A stretch of 64,000 bases of DNA from Mucilaginibacter endophyticus (lineage in GTDB: Bacteria; Bacteroidota; Bacteroidia; Sphingobacteriales; Sphingobacteriaceae). Position 1 is the first letter of the stretch, and the number at the start of each line of letters is the position of its first letter. The notes under the pieces were generated by a model that was not told the DNA's origin, ran no database searches, and saw nothing but the letters and a program-made list of their open reading frames with translations. Both the position numbers and the translations under genes were made by a program. The stretch lies in NCBI RefSeq assembly GCF_003351025.1, contig NZ_QPCG01000002.1:620001-684000 (forward strand). Direction: 5' to 3'. Positions 55,110-62,852 of this stretch are shown here, piece by piece.

Positions 55110-57496
55110 TATTCCGAACGCAAACTCTTAACCGGATTAGTAATAGCAGCCTTTATAGCCTGGAAACTTATGGTAACCAGCGTGATAATTATAGCGGCCA
55201 CAGCCGAAAGCACAAATACACCCGGCCCAATGGTTACCCGGTAATCGTATTTCTGCAGCCAGTCTTTCAAAAAGTAAAAAGCTACCGGTGTTGCTATAAT
55301 GCAGCTTACCGTTACCAGTAAAATAAATTCTTTCGATAGCAGCAGCCATACCTGTGCTATGGAAGCACCCAATACCTTGCGGATACCGATTTCTTTGGTG
55401 CGTTGCTCGGCCACGTAAGCCGCTAAGCCAAACAAACCAAGGCATGATATAAAAATAGCTAATCCCGCAAAAACCCCGGCCAGCTTGCCAACCAACGCTT
55501 CAAGGCTAAACTTTCGGTTGTATTCCTCATCAACAAACTGATAGATGTAAGGATACGCCGGGTTATAGGTATCAAAAATCTTCCCTATCTTTTTAATAGC
55601 ATCCTGCATGTTCGTGTTGGGCGCAAGGCGGTACATGATGTTATTCCCTCCCCTTCCATGATTAAATACGGCAGGCTGTACAGGAGTAAAAGGCGATTCC
55701 ATCAGGGCATCTTTAACTACCCCAATGATGTGCACCCGCCCCATAAAACTATAATTTATGACTTTATTGATAGGATCTTTCAGGCCCATGCGTTTAACAG
55801 CAGCTTCATTAATGATAACGTTTGTTGTATCAGCTGCCCACTCCGCCGAAAAGTCACGGCCTTCTTTCATAGCCATACCCATTGTTTTGAAGTAATTGGG
55901 CGATATAGAAATGGCACCAACATTAATGCCTGTCTCTCCGGCATTTTTCCCAGGCCAATTTTCTACGCCGGCATGGCTGTAAATATTGGTAACAGGGCTT
56001 GATGCCGAAGCTACACTTTCAACCATTCCGCTTGCTATCAGATCATTTTTTAAAGCGCTGTAGTTATGTTCCAGATCGCCGCTCATATCGGTCATCATCA
56101 AGCGGGTTGAGCTATAACCGGTAGGTCTGTTTTTAGCATACTGTATTTGCTGGTAAACAATAATAGTACTGATGATGAGGGCAACAGAACAGCTGAATTG
56201 CATCACGACCAATATTTTGCGCGGTAGCGAAGCCGATCTGCCTACCTTGATAGTACCTTTTAATACCTGAACCGGATTGAATGACGACAAGTAAAATGCA
56301 GGGCGACTACCTGCTAATAAACCTGTAAGCAGTACATAAGCTATCATTGCTCCCCAAAACAATGCATTAGTATAAGGAATACTAATAGCGCTACCTACAA
56401 TAGCGTTAAACGATGGAATAGCCAGCTGCACCATCACTATCGATAACAAAAATGAAATGAAAGTGATCATGATCGACTCGGCCAGGAATTGGGCTATAAG
56501 GTCACTGCGTTGAGAACCGATAGCTTTGCGCACCCCAACCTCGCGGGCCCGCTTTTCTGAACGTGCGGTTGAAAGGTTCATGAAATTAATGCAAGCAATA
56601 AGCAGCACCAAAACGCCTATCACACTAAACATACGCACATAATCAATAAAACCACCAACGGCCTTGCCGTTCTTAAAGTCATTATACAGGTGCCATTTTT
56701 TTAGGGGATGAATGATTACTTCCGGTTTGGCCGGACGCATTTGTTCATTATGGTCATAAACGATGTTTTTAATTTTTGGTGCGATCTGCTCCATGGTTAC
56801 GCCAGGCTGCAACTCCAGGTACATGTTAAACGAGTTGTTTGTCCACATGGTGCGGGCACCCTTCATCCAGCCTTCGGTTGCTTCCTTAAAACTGAAAGGT
56901 GTTAGAAAGCTAAATTGAAGCGTGGCGTTTTTAGGGAGATCTTTTACAATACCGGTTACTTTTAAGTTCTGGCTGTTATCGTACCGTACCACCTTATTAA
57001 TAGGATCAGCATTACCAAACAAAGCCGTAGCGGTCGACTCATTAAGGATAATGGAGTTTGGCTGGGTAAATACATCTTTAGCGTTCCCCTTTACAAACGT
57101 GTATTTAAAGATTTGCAAAAAATCCGGATTAGCTGCGCCCCCGGCAACATAAAGTTTTTTATCACCAACCAGCAGGTCGTGCCATTGCATTCCTATCCAA
57201 TCGGTTTCGGCAACACGCTTAATGCCGGGGATCTCTTTGCGCAACACATCTGCCAAGGGCAATGAAACCGCTGTTTGCGTATGCTCACCATCGTGCTGGG
57301 TAGTAAAATGTTGTTCAACCTGGTAAAGCTGCTCATAATTAGGTAAAAACCTGTCATACGAATACTCATTGGCCACCCAAAGGCCAATCATCAGCGCAAC
57401 CGCCATCCCGGCAGCCAGTCCCAGTATGTTAATTGCACTATAAACCTTGTTGTTAAGGATATTGCGCCACGCGATCTTTAAATAATTCTTTATCAT
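55109..57496 (-). CDS. FtsX/MacB-type ABC permease 5
   Basis: A 795-residue member, the close sister of permease 3: it shares the N-terminal LWVANEYSYDRFLP, the block STARSEKRAREVGVRKAIGS (about 318-337), VQVLKGTIKVGRSAS and the second-core phrases VDEEYNRKFSLEALVGKL. The FtsX end is SCLGLFGLAAYVAEQRTKEI. It is separated from permease 3 by the subgroup-2 permease 4, so duplication was followed by interleaving, or the whole pair was duplicated. It ends NPVKSLRSE. Confidence 0.9.
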   Translation of the reverse strand: MIKNYLKIAWRNILNNKVYSAINILGLAAGMAVALMIGLWVANEYSYDRFLPNYEQLYQVEQHFTTQHDGEHTQTAVSLPLADVLRKEIPGIKRVAETDWIGMQWHDLLVGDKKLYVAGGAANPDFLQIFKYTFVKGNAKDVFTQPNSIILNESTATALFGNADPINKVVRYDNSQNLKVTGIVKDLPKNATLQFSFLTPFSFKEATEGWMKGARTMWTNNSFNMYLELQPGVTMEQIAPKIKNIVYDHNEQMRPAKPEVIIHPLKKWHLYNDFKNGKAVGGFIDYVRMFSVIGVLVLLIACINFMNLSTARSEKRAREVGVRKAIGSQRSDLIAQFLAESIMITFISFLLSIVMVQLAIPSFNAIVGSAISIPYTNALFWGAMIAYVLLTGLLAGSRPAFYLSSFNPVQVLKGTIKVGRSASLPRKILVVMQFSCSVALIISTIIVYQQIQYAKNRPTGYSSTRLMMTDMSGDLEHNYSALKNDLIASGMVESVASASSPVTNIYSHAGVENWPGKNAGETGINVGAISISPNYFKTMGMAMKEGRDFSAEWAADTTNVIINEAAVKRMGLKDPINKVINYSFMGRVHIIGVVKDALMESPFTPVQPAVFNHGRGGNNIMYRLAPNTNMQDAIKKIGKIFDTYNPAYPYIYQFVDEEYNRKFSLEALVGKLAGVFAGLAIFISCLGLFGLAAYVAEQRTKEIGIRKVLGASIAQVWLLLSKEFILLVTVSCIIATPVAFYFLKDWLQKYDYRVTIGPGVFVLSAVAAIIITLVTISFQAIKAAITNPVKSLRSE

Positions 57497-57502
57497 AACT
57501 TA

Positions 57503-57581
57503 GTCATTATGTCATTGAACCATTAACTCATTTTGCCCGCGTTAAAAATGACTTGATGACGCGAAGCAAATGACCTAATGA
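57503..57581. repeat. octad inverted repeat between permeases 5 and 6
   Basis: TCATTATG, TCATTGAA, CCATTAAC, TCATTTTGC on the left faces AAATGACTTGATGAC, GCGAAGC and AAATGACCTAATGA on the right. The block at 57547-57570 differs by one base from those at 52571 and 60041. Confidence 0.65.
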
Positions 57582-57583
57582 TC

Positions 57584-59944
57584 TTATTCCGAACGAAGAC
57601 TCTTCACCGGGTTACTCAGCGCTGCTTTAAGGGCCTGGAAACTTACGGTTGCCAGTGCTATTACGATAGCTGCTATTCCAGCTGCGGCAAATACCCACCA
57701 TTGTACAGTTACCCGGTATTGATAGCTTTGCAACCAGTTGTTGATAGCATACCATGCAACCGGGAACGCGATCAGGCATGAAATGGCCACGAGTTTCAGA
57801 AAATCGCGCGATAACAGTCCGGTTAAACCTGCTACCGATGCGCCGAGCACTTTGCGGATACCTATTTCTTTGATCCTTCTTTCGGCGGTATAGGCCGCTA
57901 AGCCAAATAACCCAAGACAAGATATAACAACGGCCAGCGAAGCGAATACCCCGGCCAACTTACCAGTAAGGGCTTCTGTTTTAAACAGCTCATCAAAATC
58001 AGCGTCAACAAATTTGTACTCGAAGGGATAGCCCGGATTAGCACGCTTGTAAACCTCGCCTGCTTTAGCCAGAGCTTCAGTTAAAGTAACGCCCTGTTTA
58101 AATCGGATAGTTAAAATATTATTGTTTTGCGGACGGCTAAACAACATCAGCGGCGCGCCCGAAACGTACATATCGTTGTATAGGAAATCTTTAATGATCC
58201 CTGCTATTTGATAAGGCTTGCTGCCTCCATCCCTGATAATACCGCCCACATGCCCCGCTTTGCCCATTTGTTTGGCAAAAGCTTCGTTAATGATCACGTT
58301 GCTGCTATCAAGCTTGGCATTGGCGTAAAAATCCCGGCCTGCAATCAATTTCATATTCATGGTTGATACAAACTGCGGGCTCACACTTTCGATAGTGATC
58401 AATGGATTTTTCGAGGCATCTTTACCATCCCATGAAAAGTTATCGGTATTGCTCCAGATCTGTAAAACAGGATATTCGCTTAATGAAGCATCGGCCACAA
58501 CCCCGGTTTGTTTCAATTCATTATTTACCGCCGCGAAGTGATCTGTCAATTTGCCCTTTGTATCGATATAAACAAGATTATCTTTTTGATAACCCAGTTC
58601 ACGGTTTTTTACATGCTGAATTTGCTGATAGATAATTACCGTACCAATAATGAGTATGATCGATACCGAAAACTGAATTACCACCAAACTTTGCCTGATA
58701 AAACCGGCGCCTGCCGCTGATGGCAATTTAATATTCTTTAATACCGCAATAGGATTAAATGATGACAGATAAAACGCAGGATAGCTCCCGGCCAGCAAGC
58801 CAGTAACCAAACCTATCGACAATAAATAAAACAGGTGCGATGGTTGTAAAAGATCAATAGTAAGCTCCTTTTGAACCATATTATTGAACGATGGCAAGGC
58901 AGCATAAACTAAAAATACAGCTACTATTACTGCAATAAATGCCATGATCACCGCCTCACCTATAAACTGGGCTATAAGCTTGCCTTTACCTGCCCCCATA
59001 ACTTTACGAACACCAACTTCCTTAGCCCGTTTTTCGGACCGTGCGGTTGAAAGGTTCATGAAATTGATACACGCTATAATGAGGATAATAAACGCGATAG
59101 CCGAAAACAGGCGAACATATTCGATGCGGCCGCCATCCATTTTACCGTCGGTAAATTTATCGCGCAGGTTCCAGTCATTCATTCCGAAAAGAAAAGAGAC
59201 TGTTTTATTACCGTTCTTTTTGGTTCCGATATAATTAGCCAGCTTTTTGTTAATGGCATTAACATCCGCAGACGGTTCCAACTCTACATAAGTTCGGGCC
59301 CAGTTGGCGCCCCAATCCTGCATCCAGGGCTGCATATGATCGATGTTTTTTAAAGGCGCGAACCATTGCATCTGGAATGTTGAGTTTTTGGGCAGATCTG
59401 TAAATACGCCGGTAACAACAAAATCCTGCTCATTATTCATTTTTAAGGTTTTCCCAACTGGATTGGCATCACCAAAAAACTTTTTGGCCATGGTTGCATT
59501 AATCACTACCGAATGCAGATCATGAAAAACATTGGCTTCGTCGCCATGAACAAAAGACAATTTAAGCATCGGAAAAATCTCCGCGTCGGCATATGAGCCT
59601 TGCTCATTAATTACTTTTTCACCCAGGGCAAATACTATATCGTCTTCTCCGGCCATCCGGGCGGCATTTTTCACACCGGGAATATCACCCTTCAAGGCGG
59701 CAGCCATCGGCCCGGGAGTAGCACGAAATGTTGAGGTTTTACCATCATAGGTCTGATTTTCACGCACTGTGTACAGGTTGTCCCGCTTTACAAAATTGTG
59801 ATTAAAGGTTAACTCATCCTGCACCCACAGGAATATCATAGACGCGCAAGCCACACCTATAGCCAAACCGGCGATATTCAAAAAGCTGTAAGCCCGGTTT
59901 TTCATCAAGCCGCGTACAGTGGTTTTAATGTAATTTCCTATCAT
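57584..59944 (-). CDS. FtsX/MacB-type ABC permease 6
   Basis: A 786-residue member. The start is MIGNYIKTTVRGLMKNRAYS, then the helix IAGLAIGVACASMIFLWV (about 25-42). It shares the STARSEKRAKEVGVRKVMG block (about 297-315) and the FtsX end SCLGLFGLAAYTAERRIKEI, so it falls near permeases 2, 3 and 5. The first core has a DMQPWMQDW-like stretch found only here. It ends NPVKSLRSE. Confidence 0.9.
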   Translation of the reverse strand: MIGNYIKTTVRGLMKNRAYSFLNIAGLAIGVACASMIFLWVQDELTFNHNFVKRDNLYTVRENQTYDGKTSTFRATPGPMAAALKGDIPGVKNAARMAGEDDIVFALGEKVINEQGSYADAEIFPMLKLSFVHGDEANVFHDLHSVVINATMAKKFFGDANPVGKTLKMNNEQDFVVTGVFTDLPKNSTFQMQWFAPLKNIDHMQPWMQDWGANWARTYVELEPSADVNAINKKLANYIGTKKNGNKTVSFLFGMNDWNLRDKFTDGKMDGGRIEYVRLFSAIAFIILIIACINFMNLSTARSEKRAKEVGVRKVMGAGKGKLIAQFIGEAVIMAFIAVIVAVFLVYAALPSFNNMVQKELTIDLLQPSHLFYLLSIGLVTGLLAGSYPAFYLSSFNPIAVLKNIKLPSAAGAGFIRQSLVVIQFSVSIILIIGTVIIYQQIQHVKNRELGYQKDNLVYIDTKGKLTDHFAAVNNELKQTGVVADASLSEYPVLQIWSNTDNFSWDGKDASKNPLITIESVSPQFVSTMNMKLIAGRDFYANAKLDSSNVIINEAFAKQMGKAGHVGGIIRDGGSKPYQIAGIIKDFLYNDMYVSGAPLMLFSRPQNNNILTIRFKQGVTLTEALAKAGEVYKRANPGYPFEYKFVDADFDELFKTEALTGKLAGVFASLAVVISCLGLFGLAAYTAERRIKEIGIRKVLGASVAGLTGLLSRDFLKLVAISCLIAFPVAWYAINNWLQSYQYRVTVQWWVFAAAGIAAIVIALATVSFQALKAALSNPVKSLRSE

Positions 59945-59950
59945 GGTTGT

Positions 59951-60076
59951 TTCATTAAGTCATTTACGTTGTGTCATTTGCTTCGCATCATTTATTCCCA
60001 TGTCATTGAGTCATTATACATTTTGCTTTGCGTTTTTGATAATGACTTAATGACGCGAAGCAAATGAAACAATGAC
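59951..60076. repeat. octad inverted repeat between permeases 6 and 7
   Basis: The longest of the gaps with TCATT units. Left: TCATTAAG, TCATTTAC, GTCATTTGCTTCGCATCATT and TCATTGAG; right: AATGACTTAATGAC, GCGAAGCAAATGA. Two alternative stems are possible, because GCTTCGC and GCGAAGC both occur. Confidence 0.65.
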
Positions 60077-62493
60077 TATTCAGATCTCAGACTTTTAACC
60101 GGGTTAACAAGTGCCGCTTTAACTGCTTTATAGCCTACTGTTACCCACGCAATGATCAGCGATGATACTATCGCCAGTAAAAAGATCCATACGCTCATTG
60201 AAATACGGTACACAAAGTTTTGCAGCCAGCCATTCATAATGTACCATGCGGCAGGCATAGCTATCAGGAACGAGATCCCGATAAGTATCATAAACTCCTT
60301 CGAAAACAGGAATACGATGCTGCTTACCGACGCACCCAGTACCTTGCGGATGCCGACCTCTTTTGTGCGCTGAACGGCCATGAACGATACCAGCCCGTAT
60401 AAGCCAAGGCACGATATAAATATGGCTATCCCGGCAAACACCTTGTATACCAAGGCCATTTTATTTTCCTGTTCGTAAAATTTGGCTATGTTTTCATCCA
60501 GAAAGTAACCGTTATAAGCATATTCGGGATACGTGTTTTCCCACAGCTTTTGCAGTTGAGCAACTGTTTTGTTCAGGTCGGATGTTTGAATTTTGATGCC
60601 GATCTGGCCTTCAAATTTCTTAGCCGGAGAGATCACAATCGGTTTTATAGCTTCACGGAGCGAATTGGTTTTAAAATCTTTAACCACTCCCACTATCGGC
60701 AGCCATCTGCCACCTCCTAAACGCAATGTTTTGCCGATAGCCTCGTTGGCATTTTGGATGCCAAGTTTATGTATAAATGTTTCGTTAACTACGTACTGCC
60801 TGGCGGTATCGCTTACATCATAGCCTTTGCCGGCAACAAATGTTAACCCATAAGTTTTAAAGTAGTCTACATCACCAAACTTAAGATAGGTATTAAAACC
60901 TACATCTTTGGTGGAGTTATTAAAGTCGAAATTGGTACCCCAGTTATTTTCCGAAGATGGCACATCCGACGAGAAAGTGATGGCTTTTACATTGGGGTTT
61001 TGTAGTACCTGCTGCTTAAATGATTCCATTTTATGCAGGCTCAGGCTATCAGTATAACCGGGAATAATAAGTAAAGCGTTTTTATTGAAACCCAGATCGG
61101 CCTTGTTAACATAGTCCATTTGGTTTACAGCCACAATAGTACCTATAATAAGCAATTGAGATATGGCAAACTGGGCAATTACAAGCGCGCGACGAAGCGG
61201 GATCCCTCCTATTGACGCGGCTGTAATTTTATTTTTAAGGGCAAGCACCGGTTTAAAACCAGATACCACTAATGCAGGATAAATGCCCGATAACAGTACT
61301 ATAGTTATGGTACTTGCAACAAGGAACAATATACTTCCGGCGGTAAATAGACTGATAGTATCAGGTACGTTGGCTATGTTTTTCAGTTGCGGCATGGCCA
61401 GCCTGGCTACAGCTAACGCGATTAAAGCAGAAGCAATAACAATAAGGGTAGTTTCGCCAATTACCTGGGCAATTAGCTGCGGACGGGTACTGCCAAGTAC
61501 TTTACGGATGCCAACTTCTTTTGACCGGCCGACAGATTGCGCTGTAGACAGGTTAATGAAATTGATAGAAGCCATAATAATGATCAACAAGGCGATGAAC
61601 GACAAGGTGCGCAAAGTAGCCTTGCTGGTGCTATGATCACCAAGCGGGTTACCTATCCGGGTGTCAAAGTGCATATCGGCAAGTGGTTGCGGCAGCAGTG
61701 TGGTTTGTGCCGATCCTTTTTTGAAATGTTTGGCCGAGAACGCTTTTAACTGGTTATCAATACTGCTTTTTGACATGCTGGACGGAAACAGCATAAACAC
61801 CTCGTGGCTGCTGCTTGTTGATCCCCATTCGGCACTGTAGTTATAATCTTTAGGATGCTGTTTCCAGGTAACAAATGATACCATGATTTTAAACGGAAAA
61901 TCGCTATTCAAGGGAGCGTCTTCAACAACACCGGATACCTTCAGCGTTAAAACATTATCCATTTTAAGGGTTTTGCCTACGGCTGTAGTCCAGTCGCCAA
62001 AGTACTTAATGGCCGAGCTTTTGTCTAAAACCACCATATCGGGATTAGCCAACACTGATGGGCTGCCAGCCAGCCATTTATAGCTAAAAATATCGAAGAA
62101 CTGTGGCTGAATAAATAACACACCTATATTTTCGGTGAATTTTTTATCGCCGCTGTTGCTGCCGGCTGCTTCTGGTACGGTGATCTGGCTGCCATAGCTA
62201 CTGTTCAAAGCCGCCACTTTAGCTTGTGGAATATCCAGTCGCAACGCGTCTGTGGCCGGAACCGCGACACCGGGATTGGTAGTGGTTTCCGACTCGTGTT
62301 TTTCCTGTGTTACTATACGGTAGATATTTTTATAGTTAGGATTGAATGTATCAAAACTAAGCTCAAACTGAATGATGACGAAAATGAGCAAACAGGCCGC
62401 TAAGCCAACTGTTAAGCCCGCAACATTTATGGCAGAATAACCCTTGTGGCGAACAATATTGCGCCAGGCTATTTTGAAGTAATTTTTAAGCAT
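60076..62493 (-). CDS. FtsX/MacB-type ABC permease 7
   Basis: An 805-residue member of the subgroup with permeases 4 and 8 (LGFNKNALLIIPG in the second core, about 472-484). First helix VAGLTVGLAACLLIFVII (about 24-41); FtsX blocks around 285-405 and from about 685 (SCLGLYGLVSFMAVQRTKEV). It ends NPVKSLRSE. It is the first gene after the promoter module at 62528-62626, so it probably heads the transcript of permeases 7 to 1. The ATG follows the TTTGGTATG element by 34 bp. Confidence 0.9.
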   Translation of the reverse strand: MLKNYFKIAWRNIVRHKGYSAINVAGLTVGLAACLLIFVIIQFELSFDTFNPNYKNIYRIVTQEKHESETTTNPGVAVPATDALRLDIPQAKVAALNSSYGSQITVPEAAGSNSGDKKFTENIGVLFIQPQFFDIFSYKWLAGSPSVLANPDMVVLDKSSAIKYFGDWTTAVGKTLKMDNVLTLKVSGVVEDAPLNSDFPFKIMVSFVTWKQHPKDYNYSAEWGSTSSSHEVFMLFPSSMSKSSIDNQLKAFSAKHFKKGSAQTTLLPQPLADMHFDTRIGNPLGDHSTSKATLRTLSFIALLIIIMASINFINLSTAQSVGRSKEVGIRKVLGSTRPQLIAQVIGETTLIVIASALIALAVARLAMPQLKNIANVPDTISLFTAGSILFLVASTITIVLLSGIYPALVVSGFKPVLALKNKITAASIGGIPLRRALVIAQFAISQLLIIGTIVAVNQMDYVNKADLGFNKNALLIIPGYTDSLSLHKMESFKQQVLQNPNVKAITFSSDVPSSENNWGTNFDFNNSTKDVGFNTYLKFGDVDYFKTYGLTFVAGKGYDVSDTARQYVVNETFIHKLGIQNANEAIGKTLRLGGGRWLPIVGVVKDFKTNSLREAIKPIVISPAKKFEGQIGIKIQTSDLNKTVAQLQKLWENTYPEYAYNGYFLDENIAKFYEQENKMALVYKVFAGIAIFISCLGLYGLVSFMAVQRTKEVGIRKVLGASVSSIVFLFSKEFMILIGISFLIAMPAAWYIMNGWLQNFVYRISMSVWIFLLAIVSSLIIAWVTVGYKAVKAALVNPVKSLRSE

Positions 62494-62527
62494 ACCGTAC
62501 AGCGATTTTTTATTTCAATGTAAAATA

Positions 62528-62537
62528 CATACCAAAA
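62528..62537 (-). promoter_or_regulatory. conserved TTTGGTATG element before permease 7
   Basis: The reverse strand reads TTTTGGTATG and continues TATTTTAC. This resembles a sigma-54 promoter (TGGYAY-N5-TTGC) except that the -12 GC reads AC. The same element stands before the ATPase. Confidence 0.5.
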
Positions 62538-62585
62538 CAACAAACACCTTATTGTCAGATACTTAAATCAAAATAAAATCATTAA

Positions 62586-62626
62586 CTGTTCGTAAGTGTA
62601 ACACTTTGTGTACGGTAATGATACAG
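62586..62626 (-). promoter_or_regulatory. tandem 19-bp palindromic sites before permease 7
   Basis: CTGTTCGTAAGTGTAACAC (62586-62604) and GTGTACGGTAATGATACAG (62608-62626), period 22 bp. The first base is 58 bp from the TTTGGTATG element; at the ATPase the distance is 59 bp. Confidence 0.65.
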
Positions 62627-62634
62627 TGGTTTTG

Positions 62635-62847
62635 GAGGTTAGAGGTTAGAGGTTAGAGGTTAGAGGTTAGAGGTTAGAGGTTCGAGGTTAGAGGTTAGAG
62701 GTTAGAGGTTAGAGGTTAGAGGTTGAACGCTTCTAAATAGTTAAGGGTTTCAAAAAAAACACAGATAAGAAGTCATCCGTAAAAATCGAACGAGTTCTTA
62801 TCTATATTCCAAAGAAACTAACCTCTAATCTCCAATCACTGATCTCT
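62635..62847. repeat. tandem heptad GAGGTTA array with inverted counterpart
   Basis: About 12.9 units of GAGGTTA run from 62635 to 62724, with one variant unit reading CGAGGTT. Heptads of the reverse complement (CTAACCTCTAATCTCC and on) lie at 62818-62847. The loop holds a second hairpin, AGATAAGAA (62763-62771) with TTCTTATCT (62795-62803). It lies between the stop of permease 8 and the promoter of permease 7. Confidence 0.75.
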
Positions 62848-62852
62848 GAAAA

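Noticed and set aside
45135..62493. Many open frames on the plus strand opposite the permeases
   Set aside because: They are antisense shadows of conserved minus-strand genes, without family features or ribosome sites.
62505..62537. Firm sigma-54 promoter call
   Set aside because: The -24 GG element is good and shared by two promoters, but the -12 GC is AC at one and shifted at the other, so I report only the shared element.
62635..62724. Possible CRISPR-like array of short repeats
   Set aside because: The units are 7 bp and directly adjacent, without spacers, and no cas gene is present. It is a simple tandem repeat with an inverted partner.
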